This document shows positions 31,570-39,627 of a DNA stretch of 64,000 nucleotides, piece after piece; positions within the stretch are counted from its first letter, which is position 1, and each line of letters opens with the position of its first letter. A program made the position numbers and the translations under genes. The DNA comes from Micromonospora humi (GTDB lineage Bacteria; Actinomycetota; Actinomycetes; Mycobacteriales; Micromonosporaceae): NCBI RefSeq assembly GCF_900090105.1, contig NZ_FMDM01000009.1:215766-279765 (forward strand). Direction: 5' to 3'. The notes under the pieces were generated by a model, which worked only from the letters and a program-made list of their open reading frames with translations, made no database searches and was not told the DNA's origin.

Positions 31570-32049
31570 TCAGCCGGCCGCGATCGGGGCGCTCACGGCC
31601 CCGGTCAGCGTCACCAGATCGGCCGGCGCGAGCTGCACCTGGAGACCCCGGCGGCCGGCCGAGACATAGACGGTCGGGTGATCCAGTGCGGACGCGTCGA
31701 CCACGGTCGGCAGCGCCCTGCGCTGCCCGAGCGGGCTGATCCCGCCCCGCACGTAGCCGGTCGTCCGCTCGGCCACCGCCCGGTCGGCCAGCACGGCCCG
31801 CTTACCCCCGACCGCCGCGGCCAGCGCCTTCAGGTCCAGTTCCCCGGTCACCGGCACCACCGCCACGGTCAGCCCACCGTCGACCTCGGTGACAAGCGAC
31901 TTGAACACCCGCTCCGGTGGCACCCCGAGCGCGGCGGCGACCAGCGCGCCGTAGTTCGGCGCGTCCGGCGACACGTCGTACGGGTGCGTGGTGTGCGCGA
32001 CCTTCCGCCTGGTCAGCAGCGCGGTCGCCGGAGTGCCCTGTCCCGCCAT
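31570..32049 (-). CDS. ybaK: YbaK/EbsC-family Cys-tRNA(Pro) deacylase
   Basis: This is a 159-residue trans-editing protein that hydrolyses cysteine mischarged onto tRNA-Pro. It shows TPATALLTRRKVAHTTHPY, VFKSLVTEVDGGLTVAVVPVTGELDLKALAAAVGGKRAVLAD (with the key Lys), TGYVRGGISPLGQ and VYVSAGRRGLQVQLAPADLV, matching the YbaK order. The ATG at 32049 is supported by a TAGCTT -10 box 7 bases upstream. An in-frame GTG at 32058 overlaps that box and cannot be used from this promoter. It is a single gene. Confidence 0.92.
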   Translation of the reverse strand: MAGQGTPATALLTRRKVAHTTHPYDVSPDAPNYGALVAAALGVPPERVFKSLVTEVDGGLTVAVVPVTGELDLKALAAAVGGKRAVLADRAVAERTTGYVRGGISPLGQRRALPTVVDASALDHPTVYVSAGRRGLQVQLAPADLVTLTGAVSAPIAAG

Positions 32050-32056
32050 GACCGTC

Positions 32057-32062
32057 AAGCTA
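32057..32062 (-). promoter_or_regulatory. -10 box (TAGCTT) of leaderless ybaK
   Basis: On the minus strand TAGCTT ends 7 bases before the ATG at 32049. Confidence 0.45.
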
Positions 32063-32121
32063 ACCCGGCCACCGGGTCGGGGCGACTCGGCGGCCGGTGT
32101 CGCGGCGGCGGGCGCCGCCGG

Positions 32122-33354
32122 TCAGCCGGCGGTCGGCACCGGGCGGCAGATCAGCACGGTGGGCGCGCCGGCCACCCGGGTCAGCACCAGACTGGCCGGC
32201 TCGTCGCCGGTCAACCGCAGGTCGCGACGCAGCTTCTCCGGCTCCAGCGCCGACCCCCGCTTGCGGATCTCCACCCGGCCGACCCGGCGCTCCCGCAGCA
32301 GGGCGCGCAGCCGCTTCAGCGAGAACGGCAGCACGTCGGTGATCTCCAGACAGCGGGCGAACGGGGTGGCGTGCGCCGCGTCCGCGTACAGGTAGGCGAT
32401 CGTCGGGTCGGCGAGCGTCGCGCCGAGGTCGGCGGCCAACTCCGCGACCAGGTGCGCGCGCACCACCGCCGGGTCCGGGTCGAACAGGAACCGCCGTACC
32501 GCGCCCACCGCCGCCTCGGCCGTGCCGGTGCCCGTCAGGTGGTGAGAGGGGGGCCCTTCTCTACCGGAGGCGTTAACAGGGGGCCCCTCCTTGCACCGGA
32601 GCACTGTGGCGCGGCGGGGGGTGCCGGCGAGGGGGCCGCACCAGAGCGCGGCCTCGACCAGGTCGCCGTCGACGCTCACCCACTCGGCCTCGGCGCCGGC
32701 CGGGATCAGCGCGTGGTCCAGCCCGGGCGCCACCTTGACCACGGTGTGCGGCACCCGCGCGGCCAGCCCGGTGACGAAGTCCCACGGCGGGGAGTAGGCG
32801 TTCGGGTCGAAGACGCGGCGGCCGGTTCCGGCCCGCCGGCGCGCCGGGTCGCAGAACACGCCGTCGACCCGGCGCACGTCGAACGCGGTGGCGTCGCCGC
32901 ACTCGATCGTGACCAGCTCCGCCAGCCCGGCCGCCTCGGCGTTCGCGGCCGCCATCGCGGCGGTCACCGGGTCGGCCTCCACCCCGTACACCCGGATGCC
33001 GGCGCGGGCCGCGGCGAGCGCGTCGGCGCCCAGCCCGCAGCCCAGGTCCGCGAGGCTGGTCACGCCCGCGGCGCGCAACCGGGCGGCCCGCCGGTCGGCG
33101 ACCACCCGACGGGTGGCCTGCTCCAGCCCGGCCCGGGTGAGGAACATCCCGGCCGCCGCCGCGCCGAACTTGCCGGCGGCCCGGCGGCGCAGCTCCGCCT
33201 GGGTCAGCGCCGCCGCCGCGAGTCCACCCGGGATCCCGGCCGAGCGCAGCGCGGCCGCCGCCGCCAGCGGGTCGCCGCCGGCCACCTCCGCCGCGGCGGC
33301 GAGCGCGGCCGACCCCTCGGGGGTACGCAACGCGGTGAGCTGGTCGAGATCCAC
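32122..33354 (-). CDS. SAM-dependent methyltransferase with THUMP-like C-terminal domain, carrying an in-frame palindromic repeat
   Basis: This is a 410-residue protein. The methyltransferase core (about 95-245) has motif I LADLGCGLGADALAAA, VEADPVTAAMAAANAEA and VFCDPARR. The C-terminal part (about 280-410) with YLYADAAHATPFARCLEITDVLPFSLKRLRALLRE and VEIRKRG matches the THUMP-like domain of actinobacterial RNA-methyltransferase relatives. Residues 253-271 (RCKEGPPVNASGREGPPSH) are encoded by palindromic repeat copy 2, inserted between the two domains without breaking the frame. The target is unknown. The GTG at 33354 has GGGAGA upstream. Confidence 0.85.
   Translation of the reverse strand: MDLDQLTALRTPEGSAALAAAAEVAGGDPLAAAAALRSAGIPGGLAAAALTQAELRRRAAGKFGAAAAGMFLTRAGLEQATRRVVADRRAARLRAAGVTSLADLGCGLGADALAAARAGIRVYGVEADPVTAAMAAANAEAAGLAELVTIECGDATAFDVRRVDGVFCDPARRRAGTGRRVFDPNAYSPPWDFVTGLAARVPHTVVKVAPGLDHALIPAGAEAEWVSVDGDLVEAALWCGPLAGTPRRATVLRCKEGPPVNASGREGPPSHHLTGTGTAEAAVGAVRRFLFDPDPAVVRAHLVAELAADLGATLADPTIAYLYADAAHATPFARCLEITDVLPFSLKRLRALLRERRVGRVEIRKRGSALEPEKLRRDLRLTGDEPASLVLTRVAGAPTVLICRPVPTAG
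32542..32596. repeat. Palindromic repeat, copy 2, inside a coding sequence
   Basis: This 55-bp copy is in the opposite orientation to copies 1 and 3. On the minus strand it begins GTGCAAGGAGGGGCCCC and shares the core TTAACGCCTCCGGTAGAG with copy 3. It lies wholly within the methyltransferase gene, and 57 bp including flanking bases would keep the frame. Confidence 0.85.
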
Positions 33355-33402
33355 CCGACCATTCTCCCGACCCGGTCCGGCGGCGACACGGTGGGCGTGA
33401 CG

Positions 33403-33429
33403 CTGGCACTCTCCTTGACGGAGTGCTAG
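33403..33429. promoter_or_regulatory. CIRCE operator 1 (HrcA binding site)
   Basis: CTGGCACTC (33403-33411) and GAGTGCTAG (33421-33429) flank 9 bp, one base per arm off the consensus TTAGCACTC-N9-GAGTGCTAA. It overlaps the -35 box of groESL. Confidence 0.95.
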
Positions 33430-33443
33430 CCGAGGAATAACCT
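33415..33443 (+). promoter_or_regulatory. groESL promoter
   Basis: TTGACG (33415-33420) and TAACCT (33438-33443) are spaced 17 bp. The start of transcription should be near 33450, at the left arm of the second CIRCE, giving a leader of about 160 bases. Confidence 0.8.
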
Positions 33444-33447
33444 GCGA

Positions 33448-33474
33448 TTAGCACTCTCACCCTGAGGGTGCCAA
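33448..33474. promoter_or_regulatory. CIRCE operator 2 (HrcA binding site)
   Basis: TTAGCACTC (33448-33456) and GGGTGCCAA (33466-33474) flank 9 bp. It covers the transcription start, so HrcA bound at both sites would block the promoter completely until heat stress. Confidence 0.92.
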
Positions 33475-33610
33475 CCTCCGGGCCCTGGTGTCCGGCGGTT
33501 GAACGCCAGGCGGACCGGCACCCGCGACGACGGCCCCGCCCGGTGGCATGTGGCAGATTGACGCTGGTCGGCACGCCGACCGGTAACGACACCCAGTACC
33601 CCAGGAGGGT

Positions 33611-33925
33611 ATGCCCGTGACTACCGCGACCAAGGTTGCGATCAAGCCGCTCGAGGACCGCATCGTGGTGCAGGCGAACGAGGCCGAGACCACCACCGCC
33701 TCGGGCATCGTGATCCCCGACACCGCCAAGGAGAAGCCGCAGGAGGGCACCGTCCTCGCTGTCGGCCCGGGCCGGATCGACGACAAGGGCAACCGCGTGC
33801 CGGTCGACGTGAAGGTCGGCGACACCGTTCTCTACTCGAAGTACGGCGGCACCGAGGTCAAGTACGCCGGCGAGGAGTACCTGGTGCTCTCCGCCCGCGA
33901 CGTCCTCGCGGTCATCGAGAAGTAA
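33611..33925 (+). CDS. groES: Co-chaperonin GroES
   Basis: This is a 104-residue co-chaperonin (TATKVAIKPLEDRIVVQANEAETTTASGIVIPDTAKEKPQEGTVLAVGPG). The mobile loop that binds GroEL is ETTTASGIVIPD. It caps the GroEL folding chamber. The ATG at 33611 is the usual annotated start in this family, but the AGGAGGG ribosome site ends one base before it and suits the GTG at 33617 better, which would give 102 residues. It heads the CIRCE-controlled groES-groEL operon. Confidence 0.96.
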   Translation: MPVTTATKVAIKPLEDRIVVQANEAETTTASGIVIPDTAKEKPQEGTVLAVGPGRIDDKGNRVPVDVKVGDTVLYSKYGGTEVKYAGEEYLVLSARDVLAVIEK

Positions 33926-33940
33926 GCAACCGATCAGTGT

Positions 33941-33976
33941 CGTTGCCCCGGTCCGGCTCGCCGGGCCGGGGCAACG
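33941..33976 (+). terminator. Hairpin between groES and groEL
   Basis: Arms of 16 bases (33941-33956, starting CGTTGCCCCGG, and 33961-33976) pair with one G-T wobble around a CTCG loop. It occupies half of the 70-bp gap and could be a partial terminator or RNA-processing barrier. Confidence 0.65.
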
Positions 33977-33995
33977 TCGCTTCGAAGGGATACTG

Positions 33996-35642
33996 ATGGC
34001 AAAGATCCTGAGCTTCTCGGATGACGCCCGGCACCTGCTCGAGCACGGTGTCAACGCCCTCGCGGACGCGGTCAAGGTCACCCTCGGCCCCCGCGGGCGC
34101 AACGTCGTCCTGGACAAGAAGTTCGGTGTGCCCACGATCACCAACGACGGCGTGACGATCGCCAAGGAGATCGAGCTCACCAACCCGTACGAGAACCTGG
34201 GCGCGCAGCTGGTCAAGGAGGTGGCGACCAAGACCAACGACGTCGCCGGCGACGGGACCACCACCGCGACCGTGCTGGCCCAGGCCATGGTCCGCGAGGG
34301 CCTGCGCAACGTGGCCGCCGGCACCAACCCGACCGGCCTGAAGCGGGGCATCGACGCGGCGGCCGCCAAGGTCTCCGAGGCGCTGCTCGGCAAGGCCGTC
34401 GAGGTCGCCAGCAAGGAGTCGATCGCGCACGTGGCGACCGTCTCCGCGCAGGACGCCACGATCGGCGAGCTGATCGCCGAGGCGATGGAGCGGGTCGGCC
34501 GCGACGGTGTGATCACCGTCGAGGAGGGCTCGGCGCTCACCACCGAGCTGGACGTGACCGAGGGTCTCCAGTTCGACAAGGGCTTCATCTCGCCGAACTT
34601 CGTCACCGACGTGGAGGGGCAGGAGTCGGTCCTGGAGGACCCGTACATCCTGATCACCACGCAGAAGATCTCGGCGATCGAGGAGCTGCTGCCGCTGCTG
34701 GAGAAGGTCCTCCAGAACAACAAGCCGCTGCTCATCATCGCCGAGGACGTGGAGGGCCAGGCCCTGTCCACGCTGGTGGTCAACGCCATCCGCAAGACCG
34801 TCAAGGTCTGCGCGGTGAAGGCGCCCGGCTTCGGCGACCGCCGCAAGGCGATGCTGCAGGACATGGCGGTCCTGACCGGCGCCGAGCTGGTCGCCCCGGA
34901 GCTGGGCTACAAGCTCGACCAGGTCGGCCTGGAGGTGCTCGGCACCGCCCGTCGCGTCGTGGTCGACAAGGAGAACACCACGGTCGTCGACGGCGGCGGC
35001 CAGTCCACCGAGGTCGCCGACCGGGTCGCCCAGATCCGCAAGGAGATCGAGGCCTCGGACTCCGAGTGGGACCGGGAGAAGCTGTCCGAGCGGCTGGCGA
35101 AGCTCTCCGGCGGCATCGCGGTGATCAAGGTCGGCGCGGCCACCGAGGTCGAGATGAAGGAGCGCAAGCACCGCATCGAGGACGCCATCGCCGCGACCAA
35201 GGCCGCGGTCGAGGAGGGTACGGTCCCGGGCGGCGGCGCCGCCCTGGCCCAGATCCTGCCGGTGCTCGACGACGACCTGGGCTTCACCGGTGACGAGAAG
35301 GTGGGTGTCTCGATCGTGCGCAAGGCGCTGGTCGAGCCGCTGCGCTGGATCGCCCAGAACGCCGGCCACGACGGTTACGTGGTGGTGCAGAAGGTCGTCG
35401 GCCAGGAGTGGGGCACCGGCCTCGACGCCGCCACCGGCGAGTACGTCGACCTGGCCAAGGCCGGCATCCTCGACCCGGTGAAGGTGACCCGCAACGCGGT
35501 CTCCAACGCCGCCTCGATCGCCGGCCTGCTGCTCACCACCGAGAGCCTCGTGGTGGAGAAGCCGGCCGAGGCGGAGCCGGCCGCCGCCGGCGGGCACGGC
35601 CACTCGCACGGCCACGGCCACCAGCACGGCCCGGGCTTCTGA
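33996..35642 (+). CDS. groEL: Chaperonin GroEL, GroEL1 type with His-rich tail
   Basis: This is a 548-residue ATP-driven chaperonin with GDGTTTATVLAQAM (ATP phosphate loop), TLGPRGRNVVLDKKFG, the signature AAVEEGTVPGGGAAL and all three domains at full length. The C-terminus ends GHGHSHGHGHQHGPGF instead of the GGM tail of canonical GroEL. In actinobacteria this His-rich tail marks GroEL1, the copy linked to groES, and a second groEL elsewhere is usually the essential one. The ATG has GAAGGGA upstream. It is followed by a strong terminator. Confidence 0.96.
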   Translation: MAKILSFSDDARHLLEHGVNALADAVKVTLGPRGRNVVLDKKFGVPTITNDGVTIAKEIELTNPYENLGAQLVKEVATKTNDVAGDGTTTATVLAQAMVREGLRNVAAGTNPTGLKRGIDAAAAKVSEALLGKAVEVASKESIAHVATVSAQDATIGELIAEAMERVGRDGVITVEEGSALTTELDVTEGLQFDKGFISPNFVTDVEGQESVLEDPYILITTQKISAIEELLPLLEKVLQNNKPLLIIAEDVEGQALSTLVVNAIRKTVKVCAVKAPGFGDRRKAMLQDMAVLTGAELVAPELGYKLDQVGLEVLGTARRVVVDKENTTVVDGGGQSTEVADRVAQIRKEIEASDSEWDREKLSERLAKLSGGIAVIKVGAATEVEMKERKHRIEDAIAATKAAVEEGTVPGGGAALAQILPVLDDDLGFTGDEKVGVSIVRKALVEPLRWIAQNAGHDGYVVVQKVVGQEWGTGLDAATGEYVDLAKAGILDPVKVTRNAVSNAASIAGLLLTTESLVVEKPAEAEPAAAGGHGHSHGHGHQHGPGF

Positions 35643-35661
35643 CCCGAGGAGTACGGCCCGA

Positions 35662-35700
35662 CGTCGGGGCACATCGCCGAGCCGGCGGTGTGCCCCGACG
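35662..35700 (+). terminator. Terminator after groEL
   Basis: Arms of 17 bases (35662-35678 and 35684-35700) pair with one wobble around a 5-base loop, 19 bp after the groEL stop. Confidence 0.75.
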
Positions 35701-35766
35701 CCCATCCGCTTACGGAACGCTGACGAGATTGGCAACCGGCCCGACCGGTCGACCACACTGGGCCGG

Positions 35767-37416
35767 GTGAGCCCGATCTCCCGCCGCCACGCGGCCCTGT
35801 CCGGTGTCGTCGCCGCCGTGGTGGCGCTCGGTGTCGCCGAGCCGGTGGCCGTCCTGACCGGTCCCCGGTCCGCCCCCCTGATCGCCGTCGGCGGCCTCGT
35901 GGTCGACCTGGTGCCCGAGCCGCTCAAGCAGTTCGCCATCGACGTCTTCGGCAGGTACGACAAGATCGCGCTGCTGGTCGGCACGGCGCTGCTGCTGGCC
36001 GGTTTCGCGGCACTGCTCGGCCTGGCCGCGGCCCGACGGCTGGCGTTCGGCCTGGCCGGCATCGCCGCGTTCGCCGCGCTCGGCGTGACCGCCGCGCTGA
36101 CCCGGCCCGGCGCGGACGGGTTCGACGCGCTGCCCTCGCTGGTCGGTGCCGGTCTCGGCGGGCTGACGCTCTGGGCGTTCGCGGCCGGTCCGCTGCGTGC
36201 GGACGGTGGCCCGGCCGGGCCCGCGACGCACCCGGGCGTCCCGGAGCCGGTGGCGCCTCCCGGGCCGACGCCGCCGCCGATGGTCGCCGCGCTCGCCCGC
36301 GAGGGGGAGGACCCGGATGGTTGGGAGCCGTCGGAGAGCGGCGGTGACCAGGAGTCGCGGCGCCGGTTCCTGCGTGGCGCCGGCCTGTTGACCGGCGCGG
36401 CGGCGGTCGCCGGCCTCGGTGGGCACTGGCTTGCCGGTCGGCGTGGCGTCTCGGCGGCCCGGGAGGCGGTGACGTTGCCCGCCCCGGCGGCGCCCGCCCC
36501 GCCGGTGCCGGCCGGCGCGGACCTGTCCCTGCCCCGGCTCGCCCCCTACGTCACCCCGAACCGGGAGTTCTACCGGATCGACACCGCTCTGGTGGTGCCG
36601 CAGGTGGACCCGGTCACCTGGACGTTGCGCATCCACGGCCGGGTCCGCAACCCGATCGAACTGAGCTTCGACGAGCTGCTGGCCCGGCCGATGGTCGAGC
36701 GCTACGTGACGCTGGCCTGCGTCTCCAACGAGGTGGGCGGCGACCTGATCGGCAACGCTCGCTGGCTCGGCGTGCCGATCAAGGAACTGCTGGACGAGGC
36801 CGGCCCGGAGGAGGGCGCGGACCAGGTGGTCGGGCGGTCGGCCGACGGCTGGACCTGCGGCACGCCCACCTCGGTGCTGCGTGACGGGCGGGACGCGCTG
36901 CTCGCGGTGGGGATGAACGGCGAGCCGCTGCCGGTCGAGCACGGCTTCCCGGTGCGGATGGTGGTGCCCGGCCTCTACGGGTACGTCTCGGCGTGCAAGT
37001 GGTTGACCGAGCTGGAGCTGACCAGCTTCGCCGACTTCGACGCGTACTGGGTGCCCCGCGGCTGGTCCGCCCAGGGCCCGATCAAGACGCAGTCCCGGAT
37101 CGACACGCCCCGGGCCCGCAGCCGCCCGTCCGCCGGCCCGGTGACGGTCGCCGGGGTGGCGTGGGCGCAGCACCTCGGCGTCCGCCGCGTCGAGGTGCGC
37201 GTCGACGACGGCCCGTGGCGGGAGGCGACGCTCGCCCCGGCGGTGTCGTCGGACACCTGGGTGCAGTGGTCGTGGCGCTGGGACGCCACCCCCGGCGAGC
37301 ACCGCCTCCAGGTACGCGCCACCGACGCGGCCGGCGAGACGCAGCCGGAGCGGCGCAGCCCGGTGGCCCCGGACGGCGCGACCGGTCGGCACACCGTGAC
37401 GGTGACCGTGGCCTGA
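35767..37416 (+). CDS. Membrane-anchored sulfite-oxidase-family molybdopterin oxidoreductase
   Basis: This is a 549-residue protein. The N-terminal membrane domain has about four helices (residues 10-30, 60-82, 85-108 and 118-142), then a Pro-rich linker and a second export-like segment with twin arginines (SRRRFLRGAGLLTGAAAVAGLGG, about 197-219). The extracellular Moco domain (about 255-440) has Cys318 in RYVTLACVSNEVGGDLIGNARWLGVP, the molybdenum ligand position, and PVRMVVPGLYGYVSACKWL. A C-terminal Ig-like Mo-co dimerisation domain ends the protein. Substrate is unknown; relatives include YedY-type sulfoxide reductases. The GTG start has no strong ribosome site. Confidence 0.85.
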   Translation: MSPISRRHAALSGVVAAVVALGVAEPVAVLTGPRSAPLIAVGGLVVDLVPEPLKQFAIDVFGRYDKIALLVGTALLLAGFAALLGLAAARRLAFGLAGIAAFAALGVTAALTRPGADGFDALPSLVGAGLGGLTLWAFAAGPLRADGGPAGPATHPGVPEPVAPPGPTPPPMVAALAREGEDPDGWEPSESGGDQESRRRFLRGAGLLTGAAAVAGLGGHWLAGRRGVSAAREAVTLPAPAAPAPPVPAGADLSLPRLAPYVTPNREFYRIDTALVVPQVDPVTWTLRIHGRVRNPIELSFDELLARPMVERYVTLACVSNEVGGDLIGNARWLGVPIKELLDEAGPEEGADQVVGRSADGWTCGTPTSVLRDGRDALLAVGMNGEPLPVEHGFPVRMVVPGLYGYVSACKWLTELELTSFADFDAYWVPRGWSAQGPIKTQSRIDTPRARSRPSAGPVTVAGVAWAQHLGVRRVEVRVDDGPWREATLAPAVSSDTWVQWSWRWDATPGEHRLQVRATDAAGETQPERRSPVAPDGATGRHTVTVTVA

Positions 37417-37602
37417 CCCGCCGAGCCGTTGGCCTGCTGCCCCGCCGGACAGTGCCGGGGCGGACGGCGGGCTGGTCGAACCGGGCTGGGGCGCCGGCGG
37501 TCCTCATCGCCTGAGTCGTTTCCGCCATCACGTTTGCAGGCGCCGCACCGGGATCCTGCCCCGGCCGGGCAGCCCGATGAACGTGCCGGGAAGCGGACGA
37601 CG

Positions 37603-37637
37603 CGACGCCGCGCCCCGGAGTCCGGGGCGCGGCGTCG
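37603..37637. terminator. Perfect hairpin after whiD
   Basis: Arms of 17 bases (37603-37619 and 37621-37637, core GACGCCGCGCCCCGGA) pair perfectly with almost no loop. It is 15 bp past the whiD stop on the minus strand and lies between convergent genes, so it can act both ways. Confidence 0.75.
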
Positions 37638-37651
37638 GGACGTGCCGGAGG

Positions 37652-38032
37652 TCAGGCGACCTTGCGCTGGTCGGGAACGGTCTTGTGCGACCGGCCGAGG
37701 CGGGCCTCGAGCCGGGCGACGTCCACCCGGGACTGCCGGCGGTCGGCGGCGTCCTCCCAGCCGAGGGCGAGCAGCCGCAGCCGCTCGGACTCGCTGAACC
37801 CGCCCCAGACGCCGTACGGCTCACGGACGGCGAGGGCGTGGGCGGCGCACTCGGCGCGCACCGGGCAGGCGCCGCAGACCGTCTTCGCGCCGGTCTCGCG
37901 GCGCAGTCGGGACGAGCCGCGCTCGCCGTCCGGGTGGAAGAACTGGGCGCTGTCGCGGCCCCGGCAAGCGCCGAGCCGCTGCCAGTCCCAGAGGTCGACG
38001 ATGGGTCCAGGCAGCCTACGTACGTTCGACAT
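37652..38032 (-). CDS. whiD: WhiB-family iron-sulfur regulator, WhiD/WhiB3 type
   Basis: This is a 126-residue protein. Four Cys (23, 53, 56 and 62, in the pattern C..CxxCx5C) bind a [4Fe-4S] cluster. The LPGPIVDLWDWQ start and the EPYGVWGGFSESER turn place it with WhiD of Streptomyces and WhiB3 of Mycobacterium, which pair with the principal sigma factor and act in sporulation or redox response. A basic C-terminal tail (EARLGRSHKTVPDQRKVA) may touch DNA. The ATG at 38032 has a GGAGGAGGGG ribosome site. It is divergent from the bldM-like gene, as in Streptomyces. Confidence 0.93.
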   Translation of the reverse strand: MSNVRRLPGPIVDLWDWQRLGACRGRDSAQFFHPDGERGSSRLRRETGAKTVCGACPVRAECAAHALAVREPYGVWGGFSESERLRLLALGWEDAADRRQSRVDVARLEARLGRSHKTVPDQRKVA

Positions 38033-38148
38033 CAGCACCCCTCCTCCCGCGCGGCACCGCGGAGAATGTTCGTGGCCAGCTACCGGGCGGCGGTCCGCGC
38101 GGGATGCCGGTTCCGGATGAACGACTCGGTACCCGAGCCGTCCCCGCC

Positions 38149-38194
38149 TCACACATCTGTGATCGAAAACCTCGGACACTCCGTGGCATATGCC
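38149..38194. promoter_or_regulatory. Two palindromes in the whiD-bldM divergent promoter region
   Basis: TCACA-CATC-TGTGA at 38149-38162 and GGCATATGCC at 38185-38194 are both perfect palindromes. The region is 252 bp and serves both divergent regulators. Which protein binds is not known from the sequence. Confidence 0.4.
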
Positions 38195-38284
38195 CCATCT
38201 GTCGGAAAAGTTCGGATGATTGCTCGGAACCCCCACCCGACCCCACCCGCTCGTGGTCTGCTCTGAGTCGGAGAGGAGACCACA

Positions 38285-39100
38285 GTGCGTAGCGTTCTTG
38301 TATGCGTACGGACACCATTGGCGGCCCAGCATCTGACCTCCGCGGCGGCGCGGCTCGGGCTGTCCGGCGTCGTCCGGACGGCCGTCTCCGATCCCGAGGT
38401 GATGTTGCGGCTGGCCGAGCGCCCGGTCGACGTGGTGCTCGCCGACACCGCCCTGACCCGGCCGGACAGCGCCGGCTTCGTGCGCCGGGTGCTCGCCCGC
38501 GCGCCGCAGGCCGCGGTGCTGCTGCTCGGCGCCGAGGAGTCGGAGTCGGCGGCGGCCACCATCAGCGCCGGCGCGCGCGGCCTGATCCAGAACGCCGACC
38601 ACGATCTGACCAGCGCCGTGGCCAAGGCGCTGCTGCTGCTCTCCGCCCCCGGGCGGGCCAACCGGCACCGGGTGGCCGACGCCGCCCGGGACGCGGCGGC
38701 GGTCGGCGGGCCGACCCGGGCGACCGCGCCGGGGCGTACCCCCGGCGGGCCGGGCTGGCCGGCGGCGGCGCCGGTGGATGCCGCGGGCCTGCCCACGATG
38801 GTGCCGGTGCAGCGGGGCGAGGACGCCGCCGACCCGGCGGCGGAGGGTTCGGAGACACCCCAGCCGAGCCCGGGCCAGCGCCCGGCGCGGACGCCGCGCA
38901 GCGCGATCGGGCTCACCGAGCGTGAGCTTCAGGTGCTGCTCGGCATGGCGGAGGGCAAGAGCAACGCGGAGATCGGGCGGGAGCTGTTCGTCTCCGAGGA
39001 CACCGTCAAGACGCACGCCCGGCGGCTGTTCCGCAAGCTCGGCGCGCGGGACCGCGCGCACGCGGTGGCCGCCGGTTTCCGGGCCGGTCTGGTCGCCTGA
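38285..39100 (+). CDS. bldM: BldM-like orphan response regulator with LuxR-type DNA-binding domain
   Basis: This is a 271-residue protein. The N-terminal receiver-like domain (1-125) keeps an Asp in VDVVLADTALTRPD but lacks the acidic pair after strand 1 (VLVCVRTP) and the late Lys (GARGLIQNAD), so ordinary phosphorylation is unlikely. A long Pro/Ala linker (about 130-200) precedes a LuxR helix-turn-helix (LTERELQVLLGMAEGKSNAEIGRELFVSEDTVKTHARRLFRKLGARDRAHAVAAGFRAGLV). The C-terminus and the position next to whiD match BldM, which controls aerial growth and sporulation in Streptomyces. The GTG has GGAGAGGAG upstream. Confidence 0.85.
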   Translation: MRSVLVCVRTPLAAQHLTSAAARLGLSGVVRTAVSDPEVMLRLAERPVDVVLADTALTRPDSAGFVRRVLARAPQAAVLLLGAEESESAAATISAGARGLIQNADHDLTSAVAKALLLLSAPGRANRHRVADAARDAAAVGGPTRATAPGRTPGGPGWPAAAPVDAAGLPTMVPVQRGEDAADPAAEGSETPQPSPGQRPARTPRSAIGLTERELQVLLGMAEGKSNAEIGRELFVSEDTVKTHARRLFRKLGARDRAHAVAAGFRAGLVA

Positions 39101-39112
39101 GCGGCGGCCGGA

Positions 39113-39517
39113 TCACTCCGGGGCGGTGTCGTCCGTGCCCTCGGTGAGCGTGTCGTGCACGCCGTCCGCGTAGCCGCGGGCGTAGTCCCAGCTGACGTAG
39201 TGGTCGGGATCGGGGTCGTAGGCCGGCTCGTGCACCCGGGGACGCCCCGAGTTGAGCAGGTGACGCAGGTTGCCCCGGAGCAGGTCCCAGTCGAAGTAGT
39301 GCGGCTCGCGGCAGTCCTCGCACTCGATCACCAGGCCGCGCACCCCGATCGGCTGGAGCAGGGCCTGGTAGATCTCCAGATCGGCGAGATCCTCCAGGAC
39401 GTCCTGCCGCTCGACCTCGGTCAGCGGGTCGAGTGTCTCCTCCTCGCCGGAGTCGTGCAGGCCGGCAGCCGGATCGGCCGGGTCGCCGTTGAACGGGTCG
39501 ATGGGCTCGTCGTGCAC
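39113..39517 (-). CDS. DUF5319 family protein
   Basis: This is a 134-residue, strongly acidic cytosolic protein. It starts MHDEPIDPFNGDPADP and contains LTEVERQDVLEDLADLEIYQALLQPIGVRGLVIECEDCREPHYFDWDLLRGNLRHLLNSG. The CEDC pair followed by HYFDW suggests a possible metal or structural site. Its place just upstream of guaB on the opposite strand is conserved in actinobacteria (M. tuberculosis Rv3412, from memory). The GTG start is 6 bases after TACGGT, a leaderless arrangement. Function is unknown. Confidence 0.85.
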   Translation of the reverse strand: MHDEPIDPFNGDPADPAAGLHDSGEEETLDPLTEVERQDVLEDLADLEIYQALLQPIGVRGLVIECEDCREPHYFDWDLLRGNLRHLLNSGRPRVHEPAYDPDPDHYVSWDYARGYADGVHDTLTEGTDDTAPE

Positions 39518-39523
39518 CCTCTC

Positions 39524-39529
39524 ACCGTA
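39524..39529 (-). promoter_or_regulatory. -10 box (TACGGT) of the leaderless DUF5319 gene
   Basis: On the minus strand TACGGT ends 6 bases before the GTG at 39517. Confidence 0.4.
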
Positions 39530-39621
39530 GACCCCGCGCCGCCGGAAAGCCCGCCCCCGGCCGCGCTGTGGCCCGGCCTACCCCGGGCCCGCCGCTGCCC
39601 GGGACCGACCGGGCCAGTGGG

Positions 39622-39627
39622 TACGAT
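39622..39627 (+). promoter_or_regulatory. -10-like box (TACGAT) of guaB
   Basis: TACGAT lies 87 bases before the guaB GTG. No convincing -35 is visible, so this is tentative. Confidence 0.35.

Noticed and set aside
33912..36062. 716-residue open frame antisense to groEL
   Set aside because: Same shadow-frame composition, no motif, and it spans a terminator and two real genes.
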